64,000 nt of DNA from the NCBI RefSeq assembly GCF_001672915.1, contig NZ_LZKR01000029.1, positions 1 through 64,000 of the forward strand. The letters run 5' to 3'. Under the pieces are notes generated by a model. That model worked only from the letters and a program-made list of their open reading frames with translations. It searched no databases and was not told the origin of the DNA. The DNA comes from Mycobacterium sp. 1245805.9. Lineage in GTDB: Bacteria; Actinomycetota; Actinomycetes; Mycobacteriales; Mycobacteriaceae. A program made the translations under genes and the position numbers. Shown here in pieces: positions 39,175-51,476 of the stretch. The number at the start of each line of letters is the position of its first letter. Positions within the stretch are counted from its first letter, which is position 1.

Positions 39175-40602
39175 GTGACCTTCCCGATGTGGTTCGCCCT
39201 TCCCCCTGAAGTGCACTCGGCGCTGCTCTCGACGGGCGCGGGTCCCGGGCCGCTGCTAGGTGCGGCCGCGGCATGGCGCGCCTTGGCCACCGAATATGAC
39301 TGCGCCGCAACCGAGCTCACCGGGCTGCTGGCGGCGGTGCGGAGCGCCGCGTGGGCGGGGCCCAGCGCCGAGCGATTCGTCGCGGCCCACCAACCGTTCC
39401 TGTTTTGGCTGAGTGAGGCGAACGCGGTGGCGACGGCAGCGGCAACCGGGCACGAATCGGCGGCCGCCGGGTATACGTCCGCGTTGGCCGCGATGCCCAC
39501 GCTCGCCGAGCTGGCGGCCAACCACGCGGTGCACGCCGTTTTGGTCGCCACGAACTTCTTCGGGGTCAACACCATCCCGATCGCGCTCAACGAAGCCGAC
39601 TACCTGCGCATGTGGGTGCAGGCGGCCGCCGCAATGAGCGCCTATCAAGCGGTCTCGGCGGAAAGCCTCGCGGCGACGCCCGCAACCTCACCTGCGCCGC
39701 GGATCGTCAGCGCTGCCGCGACGTCCGGCGCCGGCAGCTTCCCGGACCCGACGAAGTTGATCCTCCAGTTCCTCAAGGATTTGCTCAACGGCCTGCAAAG
39801 CGTGGCCGGGCAAATCTTGCCGGGTCCGCTGGGCGGCGTCGTCACCCAGGCGCTCGACGCGTTGATCTCCCTGGTGTCCAGCGAAGTCTTCACGATCCTC
39901 GCGTACTCCGTGCTGGACCCGCTGATCTACTTCGGACCGTTCACCCCGGCGCTCGGGCCCTTTCTGTTGCCCGTCGGGCTCGCCGGGCTGGCCGGCCTTG
40001 CCGGCCTCGACGCCACGGGCGCTTCCGGGCCGCTGGCCATGGGCTCCGCCGCGCGCCAAAGCTGGCCGGCGACGACCGGATTCACGCTGGCGGGCGCGGA
40101 AACCGGCGCGCCGGCCAAGGCCCCGACCGGTGCGTCGGGCAGCTCCGCGGTGCCGGCCTCCCCCACGCCCGCGGGCCTGCCGGCCGCCGAAGGCTGCTAT
40201 GTGGTCGGCGGCGGCCCCGACGGCGAGGGCTTCACTCCGGTCTCCAGGACCGGAGCCGCTGCCGCCCTCAGCGCGGGCGCCGCCGCGGCCGCCGCCTCTG
40301 TTGCGACGGACAGCGACCAGGCGAGGGCGAAGCGAACCGCCACCGCACGCCGGCAGGCCCGCAAGTACCGCTTTGAATACCTGGACGACGACGGGCGCGG
40401 GACGTTATCGGCCGACCCGCCGGAAGCCGAGGCCGTCGTCGTCTCCGCAGCCGGCTCGGGGACGCTGGGCTTCGCCGGAACCGTCCCGAATCCGGTTGCG
40501 GCGGAAGCGAAAGGACTCACCCGGTTGCAAGGCGGCGATCTCGGCGACGCCGTGCGGGAGCCGATGCTGCCGCAGACGTGGAGTGACGAAGCACCTCAGT
40601 AG
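39175..40602 (+). CDS. PPE37: PPE37, iron-regulated PPE-family protein
   Basis: 475 residues (M. tuberculosis PPE37 about 473). The PPE domain (about 1-175) begins VTFPMWFALPPEVHSALLS with Pro10-Pro11-Glu12 and contains the WAGPSAERF segment (WxG motif) and TLAELAANHAVHAVL. The middle part (PDPTKLILQFLKDLLNGLQ) and C-terminal half match PPE37 well. It is exported through an ESX system; M. tuberculosis PPE37 is needed for haem-iron use. The GTG at 39175 gives the PPE N-terminus; a TTG at 39145 would add an unconserved leader inside the IdeR region. Confidence 0.92.
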   Translation: MTFPMWFALPPEVHSALLSTGAGPGPLLGAAAAWRALATEYDCAATELTGLLAAVRSAAWAGPSAERFVAAHQPFLFWLSEANAVATAAATGHESAAAGYTSALAAMPTLAELAANHAVHAVLVATNFFGVNTIPIALNEADYLRMWVQAAAAMSAYQAVSAESLAATPATSPAPRIVSAAATSGAGSFPDPTKLILQFLKDLLNGLQSVAGQILPGPLGGVVTQALDALISLVSSEVFTILAYSVLDPLIYFGPFTPALGPFLLPVGLAGLAGLAGLDATGASGPLAMGSAARQSWPATTGFTLAGAETGAPAKAPTGASGSSAVPASPTPAGLPAAEGCYVVGGGPDGEGFTPVSRTGAAAALSAGAAAAAASVATDSDQARAKRTATARRQARKYRFEYLDDDGRGTLSADPPEAEAVVVSAAGSGTLGFAGTVPNPVAAEAKGLTRLQGGDLGDAVREPMLPQTWSDEAPQ

Positions 40603-40644
40603 CGACTTGACCTAAAGCATTGTTGAAGTTTTAGCCTCGCCCTC
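40603..40644 (+). promoter_or_regulatory. Candidate promoter with imperfect MerR-type palindrome
   Basis: TTGACC at 40609 and TTTTAG near 40631 are spaced 16 bp apart. Between and around them ACCTAAA and TTGAAGT form an imperfect inverted repeat with a 6-bp centre, loosely like a SoxR/MerR operator. The match is weak and no MerR gene is nearby. Confidence 0.3.
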
Positions 40645-41070
40645 ATGGACATTGGCATCAAGAGCGAAATCGCCGAACTGGTGGACCGATACCTGTGCTC
40701 ACTGGACGAGCGCAAATTCGACGAGGACTGGGCGCGTGGGTTTTTCACCGAGGATGCGGTCGTCACGTTTCCCATCGGGAACGCCGAGGGGATTGATTCG
40801 ATCGTCGCCAACACACGCCGCGGCGTGCTGCAGTTCGCCCGCACCCAACACCTCGGCTTGAATTATCTCGTCGACGCGGACCCTGGCGGCAGTGGAGCAT
40901 CGGCGCGCTGGAACCAGGTCAACCATCACGTTCACCCCGAAGGCGATCTGTTCACCAGCGGCACCTGGTGTGAGGCCGAGTTCGTCCGCGAACCCGCCGG
41001 CTGGCGCATCGCCCGGACAGCCATGCACGTCACGTGGACCTCCGGTCGGCCACCGGGACGGCCGTCCTGA
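40645..41070 (+). CDS. NTF2-like (SnoaL-like) protein
   Basis: 141 residues with the cone-shaped NTF2 fold pattern: two helices (EIAELVDRYLCSLDERKFDEDWARGFF), TEDAVVTFPIGNAEGIDSIVANTRRG, then strands with HLGLNYLVDAD, ARWNQVNHHVHPEG and GWRIARTAMHVTWTSG. Members are small enzymes or binding proteins (steroid isomerase, polyketide cyclase types). No catalytic residue can be assigned. It lies 42 bp after PPE37 and converges on metH. Confidence 0.8.
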   Translation: MDIGIKSEIAELVDRYLCSLDERKFDEDWARGFFTEDAVVTFPIGNAEGIDSIVANTRRGVLQFARTQHLGLNYLVDADPGGSGASARWNQVNHHVHPEGDLFTSGTWCEAEFVREPAGWRIARTAMHVTWTSGRPPGRPS

Positions 41071-41080
41071 ACGTCGTGCG

Positions 41081-44845
<3,765 letters not shown>

Positions 44846-45205
44846 TCCTTCCGTAGCGGAAGGCGTCCTTGACTCTGCCGAGCGTGGCGGATACCAGGGG
44901 CCCCGGGGCCCCTAAATAGCCGTTGCAACGCCTCTCGACCAGGAAAGTCTACGTCGTCACCCGATCGACGTCTGGACGCCCAACTCATCGCCGCGATTGA
45001 CAGCTCGCAGAATTCGTCGGCGACGTGATAGTTACCCAGGTTAACCAGTTTGCAGCCGAACGTATTTCTGAGGTGTGTTCGTTGGCGGCACTCACGCCAT
45101 AAGGATAGTCGCCCTATGCAATACGCCCAGCGGTTGAAAAGTCTCTGCCAGGCAAGCCTGGCGGAACGGCGCGGGCGGTTTGCGGCAGGCCGTACGCTGA
45201 TTTCT
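44846..45205. other. Divergent intergenic region metH/PAC2 gene with GC palindromes
   Basis: 360 bp without a convincing gene. A perfect 18-bp palindrome of G and C (AGGGGCCCCGGGGCCCCT, 44896-44913) lies about 50 bp before metH, and a CCTTCC/GGAAGG hairpin (44847-44863) lies just before its ATG. On the metH mRNA both could fold. I looked for cobalamin, SAM-IV and SAH riboswitch signatures on the metH strand and did not find them. Confidence 0.5.
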
Positions 45206-46081
45206 GTGACTCTGCCGGATCGTGGCCCGGAAGCCCGTGCGCTGCCCGAACTGCACAACACCATCGTCGTGGCGGCGTTCGAGGGCTGGAACGACGCCGG
45301 CGACGCGGCCAGCGACGCGATCGAACACCTGGACGCCATCTGGGAGGCCGACCCGATCGTGGAGATCGACGACGAGGCCTACTACGACTACCAGGTCAAT
45401 CGCCCGGTCATCCGGCAAATCGACGGGGTCACCCGGGAGCTGGTGTGGCCGGCGATGCGGATCACCCACTGCCGGCCCCCGGGCAGCGACCGCGACGTCG
45501 TCCTGATGCACGGCGTGGAGCCCAACATGCGCTGGCGGACGTTCTGCGCGGAGTTGCTGGCCATCGCCGACAAGCTCAACGTCGACACCGTTGTGATCCT
45601 GGGGGCGCTGCTGGCCGACACGCCGCACACCCGGCCGGTGCCCGTCTCGGGGGCGGCGTACTCCCCGGAGTCGGCGAAACGCTTCGGCCTCGAGGAGACC
45701 CGCTACGAGGGACCGACCGGCATCGCCGGGGTGTTCCAGGACGCCTGCGTGGCCGCCGGGATCCCGGCGGTGACGTTCTGGGCCGCGGTGCCGCATTACG
45801 TGTCGAACCCCCCGAACCCCAAGGCGACGGTGGCACTGCTGCGCCGCGTCGAGGACGTCCTCGACATCGAGGTCCCGCTGGGTGACCTGCCGGCGCAGGC
45901 CGAGGAGTGGGAACAGGCGATCACCGAGATGGCCGCCGAGGACGAGGACCTGGCCGAATACGTGTCGTCGCTGGAGCAGCGCGGCGACGCCGAGGTCGAC
46001 ATGAACGAGGCGCTGGGCAAGATCGACGGCGACGCGCTGGCCGCCGAGTTCGAGCGTTACCTGCGCCGGCGTCGCAAATAG
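45206..46081 (+). CDS. PAC2-family protein (Rv2125-like)
   Basis: 291 residues (M. tuberculosis Rv2125 about 292). PAC2 fold features: VVAAFEGWNDAGDAASDAIEHL, ITHCRPPGSDRDVVLMHGVEPNMRW, VVILGALLADTPHTRPVPVSG and IPAVTFWAAVPHYVSNPPNPKATVALL. The family is related to proteasome assembly chaperones, and actinobacterial members are found in proteasome-bearing species, but a function here is unproven. The GTG at 45206 (VTLPDRGPEA) is preferred; an ATG at 45116 would add about 30 unconserved residues. Confidence 0.88.
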   Translation: MTLPDRGPEARALPELHNTIVVAAFEGWNDAGDAASDAIEHLDAIWEADPIVEIDDEAYYDYQVNRPVIRQIDGVTRELVWPAMRITHCRPPGSDRDVVLMHGVEPNMRWRTFCAELLAIADKLNVDTVVILGALLADTPHTRPVPVSGAAYSPESAKRFGLEETRYEGPTGIAGVFQDACVAAGIPAVTFWAAVPHYVSNPPNPKATVALLRRVEDVLDIEVPLGDLPAQAEEWEQAITEMAAEDEDLAEYVSSLEQRGDAEVDMNEALGKIDGDALAAEFERYLRRRRK

Positions 46082-46098
46082 TCCCCTGACTAGTCGCG

Positions 46099-46995
46099 CT
46101 ACTCAGCCACCGAATCGCGCGTTTCGCGCAGCGACTCGACGTTGAACGCGGAGAGCGAGCGGCCGAGCGCGCCGGCCTCGGCGTCCATCCGGGGCAACAG
46201 CTCCGCGATGGTCTTGCCGACAAGAAGTTCGGTGACCCTGGGCAGGACCGGTTTGAGCCACCGGAATAGAGGCACCCAACGGGGGCAGTAGATGCGGCTC
46301 TGGCGGCCCTCGACGCCCTTGACGAGCGCGTCCGCACACCGATCGACGGTCGTGGTCTGGTTGAGCGGCCACGGCAGCTTCGCGATGAGTTCGCCAAAAG
46401 AGGGTATGTCGGCCTTGCTATCGCGGACCAGGGCGGTGTCGATCCACGACATGTGCGCCGAGCCGACACCGACACCGAGGCGGCCGACCTCGAGCCGCAG
46501 CGCGTCGGCGAGGATCTCGTTGCCGGCCTTCGACGCGTTGTACGGCGCAAACCCCGGGACCGCCGCGTATGCGGCCAACGACGAAACCACCAACAGGTAG
46601 CCGCGCCGGTCGATCACCGCGGGCAGCGTGGCCCGCACGGTGTGGAAGACGCCGAGCAGGTTGACGTCCAGCACCCGCTTGACCGCCTCCGGGTCGACGT
46701 GCAACAGCGAGCCGAAGCTGGCGATGCCGGCGTTGGCCACGACGACGTCGATGCCGCCGAAGCGTTCGACGGCTTTGGCGGCCGCGACCTGCATGGCGGG
46801 CAGGTCGCGCACGTCGGCCACCGCGGTGAGCACTCGCTCGTCGCCGAGTTCGGCGGCGAGCGCCGCCAGTCCGGGCCTGTCGAGGTCGGTCAGCACCAGC
46901 TTGGCGCCCTTGTTGCGCAACCGGCGGGCGACCTCGGCCCCGATTCCCCGTGCGCCACCGGTGATGAACACGACTTTGCCGTGCAGCGACGTCAT
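46099..46995 (-). CDS. Short-chain dehydrogenase/reductase
   Basis: 298 residues, classical SDR: TGGARGIG nucleotide loop (about 12-19), NAG in VVVANAGIASFG, catalytic Ser in VVSSLAAYAAVPG, and Tyr/Lys in YNASKAGNEIL. The C-terminal 90 residues (WPLNQTTTVDRCADALVKGVEGRQ, VPLFRWLKPVLPRVTELLV) are like mycobacterial SDRs acting on lipids or steroids. It is separated from the acyl-CoA ligase gene by 100 bp and may have its own promoter. Substrate unknown. Confidence 0.87.
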   Translation of the reverse strand: MTSLHGKVVFITGGARGIGAEVARRLRNKGAKLVLTDLDRPGLAALAAELGDERVLTAVADVRDLPAMQVAAAKAVERFGGIDVVVANAGIASFGSLLHVDPEAVKRVLDVNLLGVFHTVRATLPAVIDRRGYLLVVSSLAAYAAVPGFAPYNASKAGNEILADALRLEVGRLGVGVGSAHMSWIDTALVRDSKADIPSFGELIAKLPWPLNQTTTVDRCADALVKGVEGRQSRIYCPRWVPLFRWLKPVLPRVTELLVGKTIAELLPRMDAEAGALGRSLSAFNVESLRETRDSVAE

Positions 46996-47095
46996 GGGCG
47001 AAAACGTACCCCTTGGGCACGCCCGCGTCGATTACCGACTCTTCACTAGCGATATCGGCCGCGCCCAATTGTCAAGCGCGGCAACACCCCTGGGC

Positions 47096-48628
47096 CTACG
47101 ACTTGCTGTCGGCGGGAGCGTATTTCGCGATGAGCTGGCGCTTGTAGAGCTTGCCGGCATCAGTCCGCGGCAACTGGGCCTCGAAATGCAGGGCCCGCGG
47201 ACACTTGTAGTGCGCCAGGCGATCGCGAAGCCACGCTACTAGCTCTTCGGCCAGTGCGGTGGAGGCAAGGGGAGGATCCGCCAACTGCACCACGGCAGTC
47301 ACCGACTGACCCATCACCGGATCCGGCACGCCGAACACGGCGGCGTCCACCACGAGCGGGTGGCTGACGAGAAGGTTCTCGGTCTCCTGCGGATAGATGT
47401 TCACCCCGCCGGAGATGATCATGTGGTTGCGGCGATCGGTCAGATACAGGTAGCCCTCGTCGTCGAGATAGCCGATGTCGCCAACGGTGACCCAGCCGCG
47501 TGGATTTCGAGCCGCCGCGGTCTTCGCTTCGTCGTTGAGGTATTCGAACGGATAGCCGCCCTCGTAATAGATTTCACCGATCTGGCCGGGTCCGAGCTCG
47601 ACGCCGGCGTCATCGAGAATGTGGGGTGTACCAAGCATGGGCTTGCCCACCGAACCCGGGTGGGCAAGCCACTCCTCGGCGCGGATAAACGAGATACCCG
47701 CCCCTTCCGATGACCCGTAGTACTCGTCGACTATCAGCCCCCACCAGTCGATCATCTGACGTTTGATCTCCGGTGGACATGGCGCGGCGGCGTGGACGAC
47801 GCGTTGCAACGTCGATAGGTCGTAGCGGCTCCGGGTTTCTTCAGGCAGCCGCAACATCCGCACAAACATCGTCGGCACGAACTGGGCGTGCGTCACACCG
47901 TAGCGCTGGATGCAGTCCAGGGCATGTTCGGCATCAAACTTCTGCATGAGAACCGTTGTCGCGCCGGCGGCTTGCGCGGCCATGGTCCACATGGCGGGCG
48001 CGGTGTGGTAGGTAGGTGCGGGACTCAAGTACACCGAGTCGTTTCTCACCCCGAGCGCCTCAAAGACGGGTGTCGACGAACTCGACACACCGGAGCCTGG
48101 TGGATTCAGCGGGCGGCGGATCCCCTTCGGACGGCCGGTGCTGCCCGCGGAGTACTGCAGCAGCTGCCCGTCGCACTCATCGGTGACAGGTGTCGACGGC
48201 TCCCGGGCGACGCATTCGGGATAGCGCCGCCAGCCGCCGAGGTCGTCGTCGGCTAGCAGCGCGATCGGCGGCAGGCCGGCCGCGAGGTGGTTGGACAGTT
48301 CCCGGCAGACATCCCGCATCGCCCGTGAGGAGATGATGGCCGTGGCCGCACTGTCCGCCACGATGTAGGCGATCTCGGCGTGGCTCAGATGCGTATTGAC
48401 CAGCGTGTAGTACAGCCCGCTCCGCTTGGCCGCCCACATCGCGGCGTGGATGTGTTCGTTGTTCTCCATCAAAATAGCCAAGGTGTCACCGGCGACGAGA
48501 CCGGACCGTCGCAGGAAATGGGCGAGTCTGTTCGCGCCCGCCTCGAGGCCCGCGAAGCTCACGACGGTTCCGGAAGGATAAAGAATCACAGCAGGTTTCG
48601 CGGAACCTGCGTGATCACGCAACTGCAT
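47096..48628 (-). CDS. Acyl-CoA synthetase (FadD-like adenylate-forming ligase)
   Basis: 510 residues. AMP-binding loop YSAGSTGRPKGIRRPL, acyl-pocket motif VDEYYGSSEGAG, VTVGDIGYLDDEGYLYLTDRRNHMIISGGVNIYPQE, and the catalytic Lys in LPRTDAGKLYKRQL. It activates a carboxylic acid to an acyl-CoA. The GS residues in place of the usual TSGTTG are mild variation. It follows the luciferase-like gene by 45 bp in the minus-strand run 51377-47096 and is the likely entry enzyme of that branch. Confidence 0.9.
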   Translation of the reverse strand: MQLRDHAGSAKPAVILYPSGTVVSFAGLEAGANRLAHFLRRSGLVAGDTLAILMENNEHIHAAMWAAKRSGLYYTLVNTHLSHAEIAYIVADSAATAIISSRAMRDVCRELSNHLAAGLPPIALLADDDLGGWRRYPECVAREPSTPVTDECDGQLLQYSAGSTGRPKGIRRPLNPPGSGVSSSSTPVFEALGVRNDSVYLSPAPTYHTAPAMWTMAAQAAGATTVLMQKFDAEHALDCIQRYGVTHAQFVPTMFVRMLRLPEETRSRYDLSTLQRVVHAAAPCPPEIKRQMIDWWGLIVDEYYGSSEGAGISFIRAEEWLAHPGSVGKPMLGTPHILDDAGVELGPGQIGEIYYEGGYPFEYLNDEAKTAAARNPRGWVTVGDIGYLDDEGYLYLTDRRNHMIISGGVNIYPQETENLLVSHPLVVDAAVFGVPDPVMGQSVTAVVQLADPPLASTALAEELVAWLRDRLAHYKCPRALHFEAQLPRTDAGKLYKRQLIAKYAPADSKS

Positions 48629-48673
48629 GCCGGATCCTTAACCTCCGTGCGAACAGGCGGCGCCGCGACTGCA

Positions 48674-49612
48674 TCACCGGGTGACGTCGCGGAAGGCCTT
48701 CACAAGCGGCGACAGCACCTCGACCGCTCGATCGCCGTCCTCTGGCACCGCGACGGTGAAGCGGACATCGGTGACGCCTGCGGCGACCAGTGCCGGCACC
48801 GACGCGACCGATGCGGAATAGTCGAGTGTGCCGTCATCGGCCTTCACGGCGCGCGCGGCGCCTTGAATCTGGAGATCGCTAGGGTCGCCACCGTGGGCGA
48901 TAACCTTGTCTTTCATCGCCACGATTGCGGCTGGTAGGTCGGCGAACGCCGAGCCCCAAGGAATCCAACCGCTGCCGAACCGCGCAATTCGCCGTGCGAC
49001 TGCGTCGTTCACCGTTCCGCTGATCCAACACGGCACGCCGCCGGGTTGCACCGGCTTCGGCATCTGGTGGATCGCGTCGAAGGACAGTTCGGGCGACTGA
49101 TAGGACGCGCGTTGCTCGGTCCACAACGTCGTGCAGACCTCGAGCGTGTGATCCAGCAGTCGCCCGCGACGAGCGAAAGACAGTCCGGCGGCGACGTATT
49201 CCTCTCGTTGCCAACCCACCCCGACCCCGAGATCGACGCGGCCCTCGGAAAGCACGTCCAGTGTCGCGAGCTGTTTGGCGAGGACCGCGGGCCGCCGCAG
49301 GGCTGCCAGCAGTATCGACGTCCCGAGCCTGATTCGCTTGGTGGTTGCCGCAATCGCCGTCAGGACCACAAGGGGTTCCAGCCAGCTTCCGTCCGGGCCG
49401 GTGGGCTGGCGACCGCCGGTCGCACCGCCCACCGACGGGTCGGCGTAGGCCCCCAAGTTCTCGCCGAACACCACATGATCGGAAACCACGACACGGTCGA
49501 TGCCGGCAATGTCCATCGCCTGTGCCGATGCCAGCATCGCGCGCCAATCATGTTGCGGGCCATCGGTGAAAGTTCGGAGATAGAGGGAGATCTCCGGGCT
49601 GCGGGTCCTCAT
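48674..49612 (-). CDS. Luciferase-like F420-dependent oxidoreductase
   Basis: 312 residues of the LLM TIM-barrel family, F420 type. Visible are MDIAGIDRVVVSDHVVFGENL, PLVVLTAIAATTKRIRLGTSIL, AKQLATLDVLSEGRVDLGVGVGWQREEYVAAG and the HQMPKPVQPGGVPCWISG segment. Such enzymes use F420 or FMN for hydride transfer or oxygenation. The ATG at 49610-49612 overlaps the nitroreductase stop by 4 bp; an open frame upstream belongs to the nitroreductase region. Confidence 0.88.
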   Translation of the reverse strand: MRTRSPEISLYLRTFTDGPQHDWRAMLASAQAMDIAGIDRVVVSDHVVFGENLGAYADPSVGGATGGRQPTGPDGSWLEPLVVLTAIAATTKRIRLGTSILLAALRRPAVLAKQLATLDVLSEGRVDLGVGVGWQREEYVAAGLSFARRGRLLDHTLEVCTTLWTEQRASYQSPELSFDAIHQMPKPVQPGGVPCWISGTVNDAVARRIARFGSGWIPWGSAFADLPAAIVAMKDKVIAHGGDPSDLQIQGAARAVKADDGTLDYSASVASVPALVAAGVTDVRFTVAVPEDGDRAVEVLSPLVKAFRDVTR

Positions 49613-50268
49613 CCTGTCGTCTTCCTCCAGGGCTGATCCCAATGATCGGTCGCCGCTACTTGGTCGAGCGGCTTGCGCCGCACGGGGTGGTGCCGGCCCT
49701 TGGGCCAGCCCACCGTAAGCAACGTCGCGATCTTCCAGTCGTCGGGAACTCCGACCATCGCCCGCAGCTGGTCCTCGCAGGACCCGTGCCACAGGGTGAT
49801 CGCCGCCCCGAGGCCTTGCGCGCGGGCGGCCAGCAGAAAGTTCTGCACGGCGGGAAAGATCGAGCCGCCCTGCTGTAGTTCGGTGGTTCCTCGCTGCGGC
49901 TGTACGCAGAACAGCAATAGCACCGGCGCGGCCCCACCGACGCGCATGTGCTCGGCCATCGTTCGCAGCACGCGCGACTTGGGGTCGTCGGCCTCGTCCT
50001 CCGGCATCGAAAACCGATAGAACTCGGTCATCACGTCCCACGTCCGGTGGGCCGCTGCCGTGATCACGTCGCGCACGCTACTTGATCGGAGTACGACGAA
50101 CTTCCACGGCTGCTGATTACCGCCGGACGGAGCCCAACTCGCCGCGCGTAGACAGGCATCGATCACTTCGTCGGAGACGGGTTCGTCGCGATAACGCCGG
50201 ACGGCCGACGCGGTACGCATGACCTCCCAGAGGTCCGCCGACGTCCGCGCGACGTGCTGCGCGCTCAC
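49609..50268 (-). CDS. Nitroreductase-family flavoprotein
   Basis: 219 residues. FMN-binding segments: MRTASAVRRYRDEPVSDEVIDACLRAASWAPSGGNQQPW near the N-terminus, AAPVLLLFCVQPQRG, and the GSIFPAVQNFLLAARAQGLGAAI helix. A typical C-terminal ending (TVGWPKGRHHPVRRKPLDQV) resembles nitroreductases in catabolic clusters. The GTG at 50266-50268 overlaps the upstream oxidoreductase stop by 4 bp, so the three redox genes are translationally coupled. Substrate unknown. Confidence 0.87.
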   Translation of the reverse strand: MSAQHVARTSADLWEVMRTASAVRRYRDEPVSDEVIDACLRAASWAPSGGNQQPWKFVVLRSSSVRDVITAAAHRTWDVMTEFYRFSMPEDEADDPKSRVLRTMAEHMRVGGAAPVLLLFCVQPQRGTTELQQGGSIFPAVQNFLLAARAQGLGAAITLWHGSCEDQLRAMVGVPDDWKIATLLTVGWPKGRHHPVRRKPLDQVAATDHWDQPWRKTTG

Positions 50269-51377
50269 GGGCTCACCCGCGCAGGCGGCACACCCCGCCA
50301 GGTTCCGCCGCGCACGGGACCGGTGACCAGAGGCAGATCGAGGGAGGAGAGCAAACCGGGTGGGGCGGCCATCACGGCGGGGATGGCGTTGAGTTCGCGC
50401 ATGACAGTCGCGTAGGTCAGGCCGCGCATGTTGTTCCCACGGCCATGCATGTCGATGTCGACGGTGTAGGTGGGCAGACCGTCGACGACGACCCGGTAGC
50501 CACCGTGCGGTGATGGGTGCCGCGGCCAATCCGGCGCGGAAGCTTCGCCCATGCGAGTGATGTGTTCCAGCACGACACGCTCCTCGCCTCCTACGATGCC
50601 GGCAAGCTTGAAACGCATACCTCCCATCGTGCCCGGCTCGATCCAGCCCGACGCCACCTCGTATCGTTCAGTGGCCAGCCATTTCTCGATGCATGTGTCG
50701 ACGTGGTCCAGCGGAAGTCCGACGCCGTCGGCGACCAGATGGACGACGGGCGCCCACAACGCGGCCAGGCGCGACGGGTCGAATAGAGGCGCCGGATGGT
50801 CCGGCGCATGTCCAAACCCCATGAAATCGAACATGATGTCGGGTTGGTTGATCGGGCCGTAGTCGAGAATCTCGAGCATGGTGATGCTGTCGACACGGCT
50901 GCTGAACCCGGTCATGGTCAGCGCGATCACGTCATTCGCCCAACCCGGGTCGACGCCGCTATTGAAGAAGCTGGCGCCGCCCACAGCACAAGCCGCCTCA
51001 AGCAGTTCGACGGTTTCCTTGTCGGCCGCCGGTGGGTAACACATGGGCACCAAGGAGGTACAGACCACGTCCTTTCCCGCGCGGAGGCAGCGCGCTATGT
51101 CCTGCGCCGCTTCGCGGTAGCGATAGTCACCCGAGGCGAAATAGGCCACCACGTCCGCGTCCGTCGACAACGCGGCATCGATATCGCGCGTGGCGATGAT
51201 GCCGGTCGCCGGCATCCCGCACAACTCCCCCGCGTCCCTGCCGTCCTTCGCTTCCGAGTGCACCACCACCCCGGCCAACGCCAGGCCCGGGTGTGCGATG
51301 AGCGCGCGCAACGCCCCAACACCGACCTGCCCCGGACCCCAAAGAATTACCTGCGGCTTTCGCTGACCGACCGCCAT
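50265..51377 (-). CDS. Dihydrodipicolinate-reductase-like NAD(P)-dependent oxidoreductase
   Basis: 370 residues. The Rossmann loop ILWGPGQVGVGALRALIAHPGLALAGVVVHS and the DAALSTDADVVAYFASG segment match the DapB/2,4-diaminopentanoate dehydrogenase-like group often found in mycobacterial catabolic clusters. The C-terminal half includes FNSGVDPGWANDVIALTMTG. The ATG at 51375-51377 has GGAAGGG six bases upstream; a GTG two codons earlier sits inside that site and is less likely. First gene of the minus-strand run, divergent from the enoyl-CoA hydratase gene. Confidence 0.82.
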   Translation of the reverse strand: MAVGQRKPQVILWGPGQVGVGALRALIAHPGLALAGVVVHSEAKDGRDAGELCGMPATGIIATRDIDAALSTDADVVAYFASGDYRYREAAQDIARCLRAGKDVVCTSLVPMCYPPAADKETVELLEAACAVGGASFFNSGVDPGWANDVIALTMTGFSSRVDSITMLEILDYGPINQPDIMFDFMGFGHAPDHPAPLFDPSRLAALWAPVVHLVADGVGLPLDHVDTCIEKWLATERYEVASGWIEPGTMGGMRFKLAGIVGGEERVVLEHITRMGEASAPDWPRHPSPHGGYRVVVDGLPTYTVDIDMHGRGNNMRGLTYATVMRELNAIPAVMAAPPGLLSSLDLPLVTGPVRGGTWRGVPPARVSP

Positions 51378-51411
51378 CCGCACCCCTTCCAGCCGTCATC
51401 GGCCACAGCCG

Positions 51412-51429
51412 TGAGAACATATCTTCTCA
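51412..51429. promoter_or_regulatory. Palindrome TGAGAA-N6-TTCTCA in divergent promoter
   Basis: A perfect inverted repeat with a 6-bp centre (CATATC) lies in the 99-bp gap between the reductase-like gene and the enoyl-CoA hydratase gene, next to an AT-rich stretch (TATAGGGATAA). Size and position fit a TetR-type operator that would control both directions. The regulator is not identified. Confidence 0.6.
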
Positions 51430-51476
51430 TATAGGGATAACTCCATTACCGGACACGGCCGAGAAAGCAGGAGTCA

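Noticed and set aside
40603..40644. Confident SoxR operator
   Set aside because: The inverted repeat matches only 5 of 7 arm positions and the promoter spacer is not the long spacer typical of MerR-type control; it is kept only as a weak promoter candidate.
44846..45205. Cobalamin, SAM-IV or SAH riboswitch before metH
   Set aside because: I looked for the conserved boxes of each class on the metH strand and found none; only simple palindromes are present.
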